A stretch of DNA of 64,000 nucleotides, from the NCBI RefSeq assembly GCF_032854445.1, contig NC_088303.1, positions 35,039,501 through 35,103,500 of the forward strand, written 5' to 3'. A model generated the notes under the pieces. The model had not been told where the DNA came from, made no database searches, and saw only the letters and a list, made by a program, of their open reading frames with translations. The stretch comes from Liolophura sinensis (lineage: Eukaryota; Mollusca; Polyplacophora; Chitonida; Chitonidae). Shown one piece after another: positions 12,871 through 25,150 of the stretch. Each line of letters starts with the position of its first letter. The first letter of the stretch is position 1. Position numbers and translations under genes: made by a program.

Positions 12871-13490
12871 TGAAATCATGGAATGAGATACACAGTAACA
12901 TTGATGTGACTAAAAATGATAGTGACACATGTTTGATATTTAGTGAGTGAGTGCGTGCGTGCGTGCTTGTCGTACTTTGTTGTCGATATTTCTAATTAAA
13001 ATATTCTTCCTAAGCATGGTTATATAAACACATAATTTATGCATATAATTTTAACTAACTTATCGAGTATGTGTAGATGACTTTTTCTTTTTCCTTTCTA
13101 ATTTAATTTCAAGTACGTTTCCACATTTTTAATTTTGCAAATTTATTTTCAATACCTGGTTCTGCATGTATATACTAAAATACTGATTTTATGGGTCCTA
13201 ATTTCATCATTGTATTGGTTTATATGAGAACTGTGTACAAGGCTTCATTAAGACAGCAAGCCCAGGGAAACCTTTACAGCATATTTCATCTCACAAATGG
13301 ATCTTTCAGCTTTTTACTACATGTACTTCTCTGCCATATTTTCAAATGTACAGCATGTTTTAGATATGTTCTTCAGTACAGCATTTACATTAACCTCATA
13401 GCCTGTGAGACAGGCACACGTGTGAAAGTTGAGTTAGGTGTCGGAGATACTGAGGGCAGCGTTTTAGAACAGGACATGTTTGAACGCTGG
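12871..13490. other. AT-rich spacer with a GTGC microsatellite
   Basis: AT-rich apart from a short GTGA/GTGC repeat at about 12944-12968. A plus-strand frame at 13191-13493 has no domain and is not supported as a gene. Confidence 0.5.
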
Positions 13491-13800
13491 TAAGAGGGCC
13501 AAAGTTGAGGCTGCAGATTGTGGCAAATCGGTCTGCTGTTTGATCACCCGTTTTATCGTTCGCTGACCTTAATTACTCAGACTCTGCCCTAATTACGCCT
13601 GGAGACAGAGGGTTTGGGGGTTGTCTCCCTTTCTATGGACATCTTCTGAAATTCGTGGCACACCTTTCCAAAGTTCTGTACATTGAGATGTTTCAAAGGG
13701 AGAGCATTGCGCATAAGATGTCAGACATGTCTCTCATTGGACAAGGGCTGTGAGGTAAATCCGCAAGGTAAATGTCACATTAGTTGTTGCCATCATTGTT
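13491..13800. other. Regulatory-like non-coding block
   Basis: Short complex stretch (for example ACCTTAATTACTCAGACTC near 13566) with higher GC than its flanks. No repeat or coding signal is recognised. Confidence 0.3.
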
Positions 13801-14250
13801 TTTCCATTTCACTCCAGGTAAGTTATCGAGTATCAATGCCCCACAGAATTGCGTGTGACTTTGAACACATGGCAGAAATTGCCTTTGTGACACAACACTT
13901 ATTAAAACAATGTTGCTGTGTACATACTAAAAATGACAGTGACATGTCTCAATATGTAATGTTTATTCATGTGTCTATGTACATTTAATGTTGTACATAT
14001 GTACATGGGGCATTTTCTTATCCATTTGAGCACTGTTGGATGCAGTGGTTAAAGGGATGGGTATATATGTACATACGTGTACAAGGTATGTAGAGGTAAT
14101 TGTTCGTCTATTACAGACAGGATAGTGTACATGTGCTCATTGTGTGGGAGATAATTTTGATTTAAGTCTGATGACATGCAGTTATTTGGCATTAACAGTT
14201 GACGTATATACATGTATGAAAATATGATAAAAATGTGCATTTGTTGTTAA
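13801..14250. other. AT-rich spacer, no gene seen
   Basis: AT-rich, rich in TGTACAT/ACATGTA words (13978-14010, 14065-14090), leading directly into a tandem repeat. Confidence 0.55.
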
Positions 14251-14647
14251 GGAGATGGAAAATGTATCTGTAATTGATCACACATAAAATGAGGATATAT
14301 CTGTAATTGAAGCATACATAAAATGAAGATATATGTGTAATTGAAGCATACATGAGATTAAGATATATCTGTAATTGAAGCACACAAGATGAATCTATAT
14401 CTGTAATTGAAGCACACATGAGATTAAGATATATCTGTAATTGAAGCACACAAGATGAATCTATATCTGTAATTGAAGCACACAAGATGAAGCTATATCT
14501 GTAATTGAAGCACACATAAGATGAAGCTATATCTGTAATTGAAGCACACATAAGGTGACAATATATCTGTAATTGAAGCACACATAAGATGAAGCTATAT
14601 CTGTAATTGGAGCACACATAAGATGAAGCTATATCTGTAATTGAAGT
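14251..14647. repeat. Minisatellite, 31-34 bp unit, about 12 copies
   Basis: The conserved core is TATATCTGTAATTGAAGCAC, followed by a variable linker ending in AAGATGAAG, AAAATGAGG or AAGATGAAT. Long copies (34 bp, with ACATAAGATG) and short copies (31 bp, with ACAAGATG) are mixed. The peptide-like frame seen on the minus strand is a product of this repeat. Confidence 0.95.
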
Positions 14648-14900
14648 AATGTGAAAAGTGTATTTAACTGAAGTTGAGTTGAAAAATATAAAGACTTCAT
14701 CAAGTTGTATATTCTTCTGTGCACTTCATCTTAATTTGCACACCATGAAGTGGATGTAGTTGGTGCACACATTTGTGCAATGTTTATAATATTAGGAATT
14801 TGTATGCAAATTTCATACCATCAATTTTGAAATCTCAGAAGACTGAGAACATGCCAGAACCACTCCCATTAATAGTGAAGTATAGTAAGAGATATTAAAT
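14648..14900. other. AT-rich spacer
   Basis: AT-rich sequence between the tandem repeat and the next complex block. Nothing recognised. Confidence 0.5.
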
Positions 14901-15620
14901 CTGGTGTTAGTGAAATCCCATGAATCAGTCTTAGAGTAAGTCTCTGTTTTGTTTCCCCGAATGTCGGATCATTTCTCTGGCGAGGATTTTCTCACATTTA
15001 TTGGTTAAGAGCCACAACTGGCAATCGAAGCTGGGGAAAAGCTGACTGAGTTGGATTATGATTTTAGTGTCGAGTGGCAGGGGCCAATAAAACAGTTTAT
15101 CACCCTCGGTGCCTGGGTAATATTTGGCGGCTGACGTCTAAGGGCGAAATCCTCACCCTCTTAGCTTTAATCCGTCTTCAGTGAGTTACTACCTCTATAA
15201 ATAATTGAGGCAGAAGTTGAATATTGACGAAAGAAGCCATGTTACCTTCCCAGGGGATGGCTGGCAAAAGTTTTAAGATAATAGTCCACTTTGGCATGTT
15301 TCGCCAAGTGACTGTGGAGAGCAGAGGTTAATGTTCTCTGGACACGGGGGCTTGCCCAACAAGGCTTTTACTTGCCCAAATGTTTCGGTATTCCATATCA
15401 TTCCCTGTTCGCTTAATTCCTCCAAGCAAAATAATTGCAGGCGATTTGCATCCAAATCTTATGGTGAACTAGGAGTTATGCTATGATTGATGCTCCTTCT
15501 GGGATTCATAGAAAAAGTAGCTTTCTTCAGGGCAATGTAATTGCCCAGTGTTCTGTTTTAATACCCCATCCGAATCTGAAGGCGGAATTTTTATGCCTCT
15601 ATTAAACCGGCAAGTGGAGA
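14901..15620. other. Regulatory-like non-coding block
   Basis: Complex sequence with raised GC (about 15080-15180 and 15300-15350), containing words such as GTATTCC, ATAAATAATTGAGG and GGCGGCTGACGTC. Stops interrupt all frames at short intervals. Confidence 0.38.
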
Positions 15621-15805
15621 CATTTTTCCATTGCCATTTTCAAAATTTGAGCTTTTATGCTCCTTCCTTATCCTTGCAGTCTCTTTACATTTTAGATGTA
15701 TATATGCAAAACACTAGATTTCAGATAGAGAGTTTTACCATGTAGCTTTTAAAATCTTTCCCATATTACTTACCAAAATCAAGTTGGTTGATTTAAAACT
15801 TAGTA
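15621..15805. other. AT-rich spacer
   Basis: Transition from the complex block into a SINE copy. No feature recognised. Confidence 0.45.
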
Positions 15806-15990
15806 TATTTATTTATTTCTTTGATTGGTGTTTTATGTTATAAAAGTATTATAAATATTTCACTTGTAAGACAGTGGCCAGCATTATGGAGGGAGAAAAC
15901 CGCCACTCGAGGGGAACCCTCGACCATCCCCAGGTTGCTGCAAAACCTTCCAACATATGGTCAGAGGTTAAGCCAGTATGAGCAAGACTT
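15806..15990 (-). mobile_element. SINE copy, 5'-truncated, reverse orientation
   Basis: Read on the minus strand, this is the same family as the element at 19811-20074. The tail complement TTTGATTGGTGTTTTA lies at about 15819-15834, then CAGTGGCCAGCATTATGG, then GGGGAACCCTCGACCATC and CAGGTTGCTG. It stops near the position equivalent to the box B, so the tRNA-like head is missing, as expected for incomplete reverse transcription. It is more diverged than the full copy. Confidence 0.85.
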
Positions 15991-16800
15991 ATTATAAGTC
16001 ATGTCAAGTAAATTAAGTAGCTGGTATGATCTCACAGTAGTTTATTTTTTTTTGGGGGGGGGGGGGTAAATGAGCGTTATTTTGGTATCAAGAAAAAGAA
16101 CTCCAATTGTTCTTGAGATCTAGCTGGCAGACAGCTGAGACTTAGCTGTACATCATGATGCACTTGTATGATATTATCCGGGTGTACATGCTTATAGCTT
16201 TTGGTCGACATTAGGTACATTATGTCTGATGTGACTCACTTGTGTTCTGCGAGTGGCATTGCAGAAGCATTGAATTGAGTTTAGAAATGGACTTTAGAAA
16301 TAATTGTTCTTAACTTCATGTCTAAAGAGTGTGATGTTTAATCCAGACTTCCTGGCAGAGAGGCATTGGTAGCCTTCTAATGCTACATATGATTGTTGAC
16401 CACAAAGATAAAATTACCACAGACTGATGTTCAGAACCTTTGTTCAGCTTGCTGAAATGCCATTAAATTTTACCGGTAGACACAAGGAAAAGTCAGGTTT
16501 TTAAATATATGCCTTTCTCTGTATTATTAATTTTGATCTTATACTGCTCAACTTATTATATATTCAGATAAAAGAGGCGAATTACAGAAGTAAGTTGTAA
16601 GTAATTTTTTTTTTAAATTGTTTGACTTTCCAAGTTTTAGAATGACTGATCGTGTGTGTTTCTGATGGCCTGTTAATTTGTCGGTGTAATATTTCAGACA
16701 CAGGAGGAAATAAAGCTGTGTCGGTTTATGACTAGGTGGTCCATTAATTAACCCTAGGGCTTTGATGGCTTGCCATTTTAGACCCTTTGGAAGCTTCAAA
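15991..16800. other. AT-rich spacer with T/G tract
   Basis: Contains a T-run followed directly by 13 G at about 16043-16066. Otherwise AT-rich without recognisable features. Confidence 0.55.
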
Positions 16801-17480
16801 ACACAGATACCCAACCATAAACTGCTATCCGGTCATCCACTGCACACGGACATCGCATTTGAGTGATTTAGGAGGTGAGGGGTCCGTAAAACTTAATGAC
16901 AAGTTTTCCATCGCTAGATTCCATGGTGTCCTTGATGCTCACAGTAAATAAAAATGCCAAGAAAACGAATTTGTCAAGATCCCTGGCTTATAATGGCCCT
17001 TGTTGCTCTGAACCTCTTTAATCTTTGGAGATAGAAAATAATCTTATGACATCATTAGGCTCACAGAAGTAATCTTTTGGCGGACATAGTTGCCTCTTTG
17101 GACTTGCTCCCCAAAATTGACTGCCAGACCTCAATAAAATTCGCAGGGATTTCACGAACTTGTAGAAATGTGAGAGCTTGGAATTGGTGATTTATTGCTC
17201 AGTATTACAGGATGTCTTGAGATTTTAAGAAAGAGATTTTCATAGTTAATGGAACAAGAGGGTATCTTGATCCGTTGTCTTTTGAATGGCTTCCGTGGAC
17301 GTCATTACATGGCCTGATAAAGGAATTCTAGCTCTACACAGTCATTATTTATTGCGGTGAACTCCTAAAAACACGCCATTCTTCACCGATTTATCCTTAT
17401 TCAGAGCTGGAGGTCAAGTCCGACCATTGGCCATTTGTTTAGGGCAGGCTTTATGATTGTATGTCAGGCTATCAAAATTA
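16801..17480. other. Regulatory-like non-coding block
   Basis: Long complex, repeat-free stretch, moderately GC-raised, with no long open frame. A coding explanation is therefore less likely than a non-coding element. Confidence 0.38.
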
Positions 17481-17862
17481 ATAGTGGAGAACATGAAAGT
17501 TCTGCCAAAGAAGGTAACCAGTAAAGGCAAACCTAGAAATTCTGTATGAAAGATAGTTTATGACACTGGTGCATGGAGGACAAGACTACTTGGTGGATCT
17601 ATTGAAAGGGTTCCGCTATTCATCATAGGCCTTTCCTGAATACTAGTAAATATGACTTCAGTTTTCCAGTAAATAAGCCAGCCATTGATAGCAGAGAACC
17701 CTGAAGTTTTCTACAACAGGCCTGGTCATTTTGAGGAACCTACATGTGCACATATAAAAAAATAGCTTTACAACATCAGACACATTCAGAAAAGAGATGT
17801 TATATTTACTTGTGCAAAAGGTTGGTGACAATACAATGTACATAGATGTAAACAGCTTTTTT
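17481..17862. other. Mixed spacer
   Basis: AT-rich sequence with short frames only. Nothing recognised. Confidence 0.5.
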
Positions 17863-17980
17863 TCCCCAGCAAGCTTGACCTCTGCTGGTTTCCTCCCACC
17901 TTAATGCTGGCTGCCATTGTATAAGCGAAACGTTCTTGAATATGGCGTAAAACACCAATCAAATAAATAAATTAATGAAT
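17863..17980 (+). mobile_element. SINE 3' fragment
   Basis: Matches the 3' part of the 19811-20074 element: TTTCCTCCCACCTTAATGC, GCTGCCATTGTATAAGCG, and the tail GGCGTAAAACACCAATCAAA followed by TAAATAAAT. The 5' two thirds are absent. The tail is longer and less mutated than in the full copy. Confidence 0.9.
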
Positions 17981-18399
17981 AAAAATCCTCATTTTTTAAA
18001 AAAAGCATATGTTAATTACCTTGTCAAGGACAGGTGATTAAATGATTGATTCTCAATCATTTATTAAGTCTAATTAATGAATGGATTAACATCCTAGAAC
18101 CTCAGGTATTCACGCAGTGAACAATCCATCTGTAAGCTATGGTGACATTGACATGTGTTACCAAATAAATACTATTATGGATTATTGAAAATAATGGTGA
18201 TTTATGGGAGCTATGACATGAAATGTGATACCCTAGGATTGGTTTTTGTCATGAGAATTGAACAATGTGATAAATTGTTGATTCCTTTTTTCTCTTCTCT
18301 CCTTTTATCCCCTTTATTCACTGATAATTTCTCTTCCATTATTGGCCAGATGAAGGGTTCCATGACTGATGGTTTATATTATCTGAAGGTCTGAGAATG
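17981..18399. other. AT-rich spacer with inverted repeat
   Basis: Holds a perfect 9-base inverted repeat, AATGATTGA and TCAATCATT around a 3-base loop (18041-18061). Otherwise AT-rich. Confidence 0.55.
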
Positions 18400-19170
18400 G
18401 TTGACAGAGCAAAGCCGACTAGAAGGCCTTGCTCTAAGACTTTCTTAGCCCCCTCTTACCCCTTCACACCGCAACGATCTGTCAATGCTCTTTGTAACTG
18501 GTATTCGTCATGACCCAGCACAGGTTAAAATGGATTTAATAATTTTGTGGGGCGCGCCATTTCTCCTCTTGCTGTCAGTGAATTAAAATAAACCCCTACT
18601 CTCTTCCATTGATTTATCGCCGGCAGTGTGACTTATGAAAGGCATTATGGGTATTATCTGTCTGTCATGGCGCTGAACTGCAGACATGTGTTTCCTCTCA
18701 ATATCATAAGCGCGAGTGCCCAAGACTGTTATGATTGACTGCTGGTTGGGGTAATCAACGATGCCTAAGTACTACAGTGCTTTACGTCTGTCAGCTCAGT
18801 GCTGACAGAAAAATTGTCGACTCGTACTTTTATTAATTTCCACAGAATTCCATTCAATTATGCCTTGGCAGACGGAGCTATATTTCCCGGTGATTTCATT
18901 GGATTGTCAAATGAGAGCGATATTCACTGACAGAGAGCATAAGCAGTTCGTCTGAGAGTGACCGATGTATTTTCATCAAAGCAGGATGAACATGCGCATC
19001 CACACAATATAGCGCGGTATACAAGCAATTAGCCTCTTTTATGTGTAATCATCGTCAAGGAATGCATCAATTTTTATATAATATCTGACGGTGATGCAAA
19101 TTATCTCGATATCAGTCAAAATACTTGCTAAAGTGACTCATGATATGGGATGTCGGTGCCTTGCCATAGA
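18400..19170. other. Regulatory-like non-coding block
   Basis: One of the clearest complex blocks: GC- and CpG-raised (GGGGCGCGCCATTTCTCC near 18550, AGCGCGGTATAC near 19011), repeat-free, with frequent stops in all frames. It contains ATTA- and CAAT-type words typical of developmental non-coding elements. Confidence 0.42.
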
Positions 19171-19810
19171 CCTTCCAACTGAGGTACAAAATACTTGTGC
19201 GTGAATACAGTTTACATTTAATATAATCAAAAAACATCTGTCATTGATATTTATTAAATATTTTGAAGTCCCATATATCATCTAGGATGTAGACTATCAC
19301 ACTATGGAAATGTGCTCTATTTACTTTTCCCCGCTGGTAATTTGAGTGTCACATATTCACACGTCAGATTTAACGTCACATTAGATTTAGTGGATATCAA
19401 AGTGCCTTCAGTGTCATGGGATTTTTTGATCAGCTATTCATCTTGCTATACCCAGTTGATCAAATGTCATGTGAAGTGGTACATATGATTTACAGTAAAT
19501 CGCATATATTGTAACATGATTTTTGATCAACTTAAATTCTGTACTGCAGTATGTATCGCAGAGTGATTAGTTAGAGAAATATTAAGTGAAATTAAAAATG
19601 AATGAAATTTTATTGTGGCAATATTGCAACCATCATGAGTGAATGTGAAATTAAAGGTTGCAATGGTATTTCTCCATCTACCAACTTGATTGCAAAAATA
19701 CACCAAATACTGTATACACTTGTTCCTGGAATAGTGCAAAAAGAAAAAAAAAATGTGATAAGTAGTCATATGAATGATACATTTTTTTCTGCATTTTATG
19801 TTAAGTTTCA
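19171..19810. other. AT-rich spacer
   Basis: AT-rich, ends at the SINE start. Contains short A-runs (19740-19751). Short frames on both strands have no domain. Confidence 0.55.
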
Positions 19811-20074
19811 GGGTCTCTGTGGCTCAGTTGGTTAGCACGCTAGCGCAGCGCAATGACCCAGGAGTCTCTCACCAATGCGGTCGCTGTGAGCTCAAGTCCA
19901 GCTCATGCTGGCTTCCTCTCCAGCAGTAAGTGGGAAGGTCTGCTAGCAACATGCAGATGGTTGTGAGTTTCCCCCGGGCTCTGCCTGGTTTTCTCCCACC
20001 ATAATGCTGGCCACCATCATATAAGTGACATGTTCTTGAGTACGGCATAAAACACCAATCAAATAAATGAATAT
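19811..20074 (+). mobile_element. tRNA-derived SINE, near full length
   Basis: A retroposon with a tRNA-like head that would carry an internal RNA polymerase III promoter. The box A word TGGCTCAGTTGG is at 19820-19831 and a box B-like AGCTCAAGTCC at 19889-19899 (two mismatches to GGTTCAAGTCC). A body follows with TTTCCCCCGGGCTCTGCC and TTCTCCCACCATAATGCTGG, and a 3' tail of CATAAAACACCAATCAAA plus TAAATGAATA repeats. Length is about 264 bases. I recall near-identical sequences from mollusc genomes. It encodes no protein and would depend on a LINE for movement. Four shorter relatives lie elsewhere in the window. Confidence 0.92.
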
Positions 20075-20640
20075 ATTAAGTTTCATGAACGTATCTTTTG
20101 ATAAGTGGCTTATGTTACTTCAATTTTGTGTTACAATTTCATGGGCATGCAATTCAGTCATGAAACCCTTCAGTACTTGTTCTTTGATATTAAATAAATA
20201 TGGAGGAGGCTTTGAAATATTTGAAATTACACATATCATGTATATAGATATGGAAAATGGTCAATAGGCCTATCACAGAATGCAAGAAAAAACATGGCAG
20301 CCATATTGGTAGCTGATAATCTGATATTGCTGTCAACTGGCGGAAGAAGTCCTGATTGTATAAGCCCCTCCCCACAAAGTCCCTTCCCACAAAGCTGCTC
20401 AGCTTATTTTATGTAATCTCCAAAGAAAAGAGCTTTCCTGTAATGAAGCAATAACCTCATTAATTATGTCTAACAGACTTATCACTGACAAGCGCTAGTT
20501 TTATTTAAAGGTCAGATTTCCACAGCTTTTTTTGTGTGTGTGTGTGTGTTTTTTGTCAGTGCACAAGTGTAAAACCCCCAGATTGCAGATTTCACTACGA
20601 GGATCATATTCTCTCCAGATAATATTTTCCATCATTTTCT
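20075..20640. other. AT-rich spacer with (TG)n
   Basis: AT-rich, with a T-run plus TG microsatellite at about 20527-20549. Nothing else recognised. Confidence 0.55.
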
Positions 20641-21800
20641 CTCAAGGGCACAGGCTATGAAAGCTGGAGACTGCGTGCTAAGCCATCTTAGTAGAGAGCG
20701 TCTTGATGTAATCAGCCTGTACAAAGGGAATGAGAATAACTAGCTTGTCATAAGGGATGAGCATCGCATTTCGTAGGATATCCTTACAAACTGCCATTGT
20801 GACCTTTTTTCCCCTCCCTTATTAATCTCCAGAAATACTTGGTCTCATATAACTGTTACCATCAGTAGGAATTTAAGAAGATCCTTCTGAAAGAGATTTT
20901 CCTGTCATCACCCTTCATGTGCATCTCATGTCCTTCTTCTGCAGCTTTTTTTTTTTCTTTTTCTCTCTCTCTGTGGATCAATTCAATACTGTAGCACTCC
21001 AGATGGAGCAGTAGACTTTCGCCGCCCCGAAAAGAAATGGAAACATTAGCCAGTATAATCCTCTCCTGGTAATTCATTTCCTCAAATCCCTTGGTCAATA
21101 ATTTTGCAAGGGGAAATATGGATTAGAGGTGAAATGATGGGAGGCTGCAGAACTTTTGTTGATGGATTTCCAGAGCTGGCTCCGTTCCATTGTAACGTTA
21201 TCCTGTGCCATTTTTGCCTTTTTCTGACCCCCGTCTTTCCTGGCTTGAAGTGCTTTTCTGTGAATTGGTTGCCTTATAATGGACAGTTTGCTTAAATAAC
21301 CCGATTGCTTTGAGATGCTCTTTTATTGCCAGTTTGCTATTCTCATTGATATTTTTTAGTTATTGTGGACACTCCGTCTGGAGGGTAGGCTGTTCACAGC
21401 CATGATTTCTCTTAAGAACCAGACATGTTAGAGCACACTTGGGGATCCGAAATCCATACACTCTTGAAAGTCATTATGGGTGATTATCCCCCCTTATCCA
21501 CCCTCCATATGAAAAGTCAACATAGCGCGGAAAGTTGAAAGAAAGGATGCGCCAAAATAATATTTATTGACTATTTCCAGACAGCATGGGGTTACATCCT
21601 CTGGTAAGCCGATCTTGTATTCATTTCCCAGGCAGCGGATTTCTCGCCCTAACAATTTCTTAATGAATATTCGATATTGTGGTCGGCAAAATATGACAGC
21701 GATCAATATCGAATTGATTCGGTGACAAACCGATTTAGATCTGTTGGAGGAAATGACTGGGGAAGTAGAGAAGAAGCTAGTTGCGTGCACCCTTTTATAC
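20641..21800. other. Regulatory-like non-coding block
   Basis: Over 1 kb of complex sequence broken only by a T-run at about 20947-20956. Raised GC and CpG at 21000-21040 and 21600-21740, including a pair of ATCGATAT/ATCAATATCGAATTG words near 21670-21718. Frames of up to 98 codons are present without domains. Confidence 0.4.
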
Positions 21801-22927
21801 TTAAGATGAGGTCAGTTTTATCTTAAGTACTGTTTTCCTCTACACATACATACTCGTACATGGTTTGGTCATGCCATGCTGTGTCAAGAAGAATATATGT
21901 ACTGTGCAAATTGGCCTTGTCTTCATGTGACTTAATTCCACTGTTTGTAGGCAATACCATCTTAAAAGGGATTACTTGTAGATTCTTAGCTGGTTTGATT
22001 AAGTGAAGGCTTTTCCGATCTATAAATTAAAGATGCCTCGGACCTTCACACCCCATAAACTAGAGTTATATCCCTTCATCCTGCTGACACACTAAGCTAT
22101 GTAATTAGCATCAAAAGAAACACAAAGTCGGCCAGTATCCCAGAGATCATTACATTGTGTCCCACAGGGAATCGCACGAGAAAATTGTTGATCATTGTGA
22201 AAAAGCATCTCTCTGTAGACTTGAGAGGGTCAAATTTTGATGCTGCTTGCGTAAAAGTTTGTGCTGTGTATGCTAGCTGCATCCCTCAAGCTGAAACCAA
22301 GATTCAGAACTGCTGGATCTGAAATTGCCTAATAAAAGGAATTAATAAATATAATTATTTTCTTCCTCCAGGGACTGAAGAGCTCAATCAGGAGGCTGGG
22401 TGAGAAGACCATATTGGGCCTAAGGTAGTGTGTTTGTTTTATCTCCTCTAATAGGAGGGCTATGGGAATAAGGTATCAGACATGCAATTTGTGTCCCTAT
22501 CCTTTGTGAGGATTTTCTTTGTCAACATGTCACAGTAAATTTGTGGCCTAGCTAGTAGGCCAGCAAAAGTTTGTCATTGGTGTGAATATAGTGTCCCCTC
22601 CCCCCACCCCACCCCTCCTCATACAAGTATGTCAACTACAGATGGGAAATTGTCAGACTAGCAGGTCTAGCTTTACACTGTGTGCATTCACTGGAAATAC
22701 CAACACATTTTAGGTGGAATAAGGCCAGTGTATGTTGGGATGACAGCCAGCATCAGATCCGATCATTACAGTCCTTATGGCCAATAAAGTTTCTGTTAAG
22801 TGTCAAATAATTTACTTCGAACATATAACCAGGCCTAAATTATGTTTTCTTTTGTTTTTTTTGTTTAAACATTTCATTGTTACTCTGAATATGTTCGGAA
22901 ACGCAAACAATGTCATAATCAAATTGA
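21801..22927. other. Mixed spacer
   Basis: Mostly AT-rich, with a more complex part at about 22020-22320 and a C-rich stretch (CCCCTCCCCCCACCCC) near 22596-22615. No gene recognised. Confidence 0.45.
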
Positions 22928-23049
22928 GCAACCTGCGGATGGTGGTGGGTTTCCCCTAGCCTCTGCCCGCTTTTCTCCCACCATACTGCTGGCCGCAGTC
23001 ATTCAGTCATGCAGTAATCTTGAATACAGCGTAAAACACCAATCAAAGA
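22928..23049 (+). mobile_element. SINE 3' fragment
   Basis: Starts at the word GCAACCTGCGGATGGTGG, which corresponds to the middle of the full element. It continues with GGGTTTCCCCTAGCCTCTG, TTCTCCCACCATACTGCTGG and the tail GCGTAAAACACCAATCAAAG. It is truncated at the 5' end and the tail is short. Confidence 0.88.
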
Positions 23050-23575
23050 TATAATTAATCAAATTTATAACAAAATTATGTCCAAAGAAAAGTCAAGGAA
23101 GGCATTTAACATGAAGTATTATGCACGCCCATCTTCTCACTCACTTTTTTTTAATAAAATTATGTTTTCTGATGTTCTATTAAATCATTTTCAATCAGTT
23201 GACCAGTTAATCTTGTGTCTGATTTTATTCAGTTGTGTTCAGGAGGCATGTTAACCATTTAATGGAATGGAGTGCAATATTGGAGAAAATCAGTACTATG
23301 TATATACAGACCTATGTCCTCAACTTCTCTATACATTGTCTAGGTGTATTCCGATGGCAAGTTGTGCTCTAGCACACAGACGCTTGGATCAACTGTTTGA
23401 TTCTACCATACATGCTCTCCACAGACGAAATAAAGATCATAAATTTGGCCTTGGCAATGAAATTGATCCAAGAAATAGTGGAGTCCAGCTAGTCAAACAC
23501 GCAGGGATTATGGAGCCAATATGTGTTGGCATAAAGGAGCTCTCTGAATGCTAATGGTTGCTTTTCTACCAAATT
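23050..23575. other. AT-rich spacer with a 95-codon open frame
   Basis: A plus-strand frame at 23267-23554 has ordinary amino-acid composition but no domain I recognise, and its length is within chance. It is not called as a gene. Confidence 0.4.
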
Positions 23576-24490
23576 AGCTTTTTAATCCCCATTTTGTGGC
23601 TATTTACCATTCTACTTGGGCCAGTCGTTGTGAGGTGAAGAATTCCAAGTGTTCCATGTGGCCTGGCGCCAGATTTGAATAAGTTTTGTAAGAAATCCTC
23701 TATATCCCCCTTGTGTGGCATGCACGGTAAATTTAAAATCAGCTTTAACTATTCATCCTCTTCATTTTCTTCAAGTAGAAATTAATGATATACGATGTTT
23801 TATATTCATCTCCGGAAGAAAGCAGAATAATCACAGATAATGATTTGAGGATTTGAAGGTTTTGTTCGGCAGTTATTTCCAAAAAGAGTCAGCATTCAGC
23901 GTTCACGATCCGTGTCTAACAAAACATCTGTCAAAAAAACTGTTGAATGGGAATGCTGTACTGTATAGCTGAATGATCAAATGTTTGAAGGACGTTTTTG
24001 TAATAGTTTTACATTTAGATTATAATTTCCATGTCTAATCTAAGGTTCAGTCTTCACAGAGGCCCCATGCATGCCCAACTTCTTTAAATTCAGAAAATTG
24101 GGGAGAAAGACTGATATTAAAACAAGCGGAAATGTTTTTACAACAATCAGAAGTAATAACTGTCTTGGATCGAACCTTTTTCAAAACTATCTTCACGGAA
24201 ATTTGACCTGAAATTGTGTTTGATTGCCCCTCCTGGTCCTAGACAGTTACTCATTCTATTCGCCAGGGGCAAACCATTTTTCATACCGGAGCCCTGATTA
24301 GCTTGCTGGAACATTCACGTCGATACTTTCTTGTCTTAACTACGCAATCTCTCTGATCATTTCCTTATTTGGCCGTGTTGACACAGAGTCAGGTGGCCCG
24401 TGGCTGGCCCGGTCACTCCACTTGAGGATTGGGCGGACGGAGGAGCCAGTGGGGCAGAATGTCTCCCAAACTTAACAAAGGCGTGATCAA
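23576..24490. other. Regulatory-like non-coding block
   Basis: Long complex block, GC-raised at 23640-23670 (with the palindrome CTGGCGCCAG) and strongly at 24370-24470. It contains no repeats and no long open frame. Confidence 0.42.
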
Positions 24491-24773
24491 TGTATTTGAC
24501 ACTGCTGGCATCTATAGAAGCAAATAAATGAAGCAAGAGGTGGCGTTCTTGTTAGTTGTAATAGAACTTGTATAAAACAAGGTTTTTAGGGCTTTAGGGC
24601 ATAATACAGCAAGCCCGTTCATGACACTCGTGTAATGAAATATCTATCAATTATTTTAAATATAAGCTTAAAACTTTTGTGTTAACGCAAACTGCCCAGT
24701 GTTACAGTAAATTGTACATAATTGGCCTTACCATAAGTCAGATTTGCTTGTGTTTGTCAGGTTGTCAAAGCAA
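24491..24773. other. AT-rich spacer
   Basis: AT-rich lead-in to a tandem repeat. Nothing recognised. Confidence 0.5.
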
Positions 24774-25150
24774 TGTTCTTTGTGGCACAGTGATGTTCAT
24801 TCTGGTTAACTGGTGTTTTTTGTGGCACAGTGGTGATCATTCTGGCTAACTGGTGTTTATTGTGGCATGGTGGTGTTCATTCTGGCTAACTGGTGTTTTT
24901 ATTGTGACAGTAGTGCTCATTCTGGCTAACTGGTGTTTATTGTGGCACGGTGGTGTTCATGCTGGCTTACTGGTGTTTTTTGTGGCACAGTTGTGTTCAT
25001 TCTGGTTAACTGGTGTTTATTGTAGCACAGTGGTGTCATGCTGGCCAACTGGTGTTTATTGCAGCACGGTGGTGTTCATACTGGCTAACTGGTATTTCTT
25101 ATGGCAAAGTGATGTTCATTGTGACAAACTGATGTTCATGGTAGCAAAAT
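24774..25150. repeat. Minisatellite, 40 bp unit, about 9 copies
   Basis: The unit is TGTGGCACAGTGGTGTTCAT followed by TCTGGCTAACTGGTGTTTAT. Clean copies start at 24781, 24821 and 24861. Some copies have 38-42 bases. The last copies (after 25090) decay. The unit has no stop in the plus frame, so a cysteine/tryptophan-rich open frame of 135 codons crosses it. This is a repeat product. Confidence 0.95.

Noticed and set aside
14192-14617. 141-codon minus-strand frame with repeated YR-containing peptide
   Set aside because: Lies within the 31-34 bp minisatellite, and the repeat explains it.
19811-19899. Functional tRNA gene
   Set aside because: Box B is decayed, no acceptor stem closes, and the sequence continues into a SINE body.
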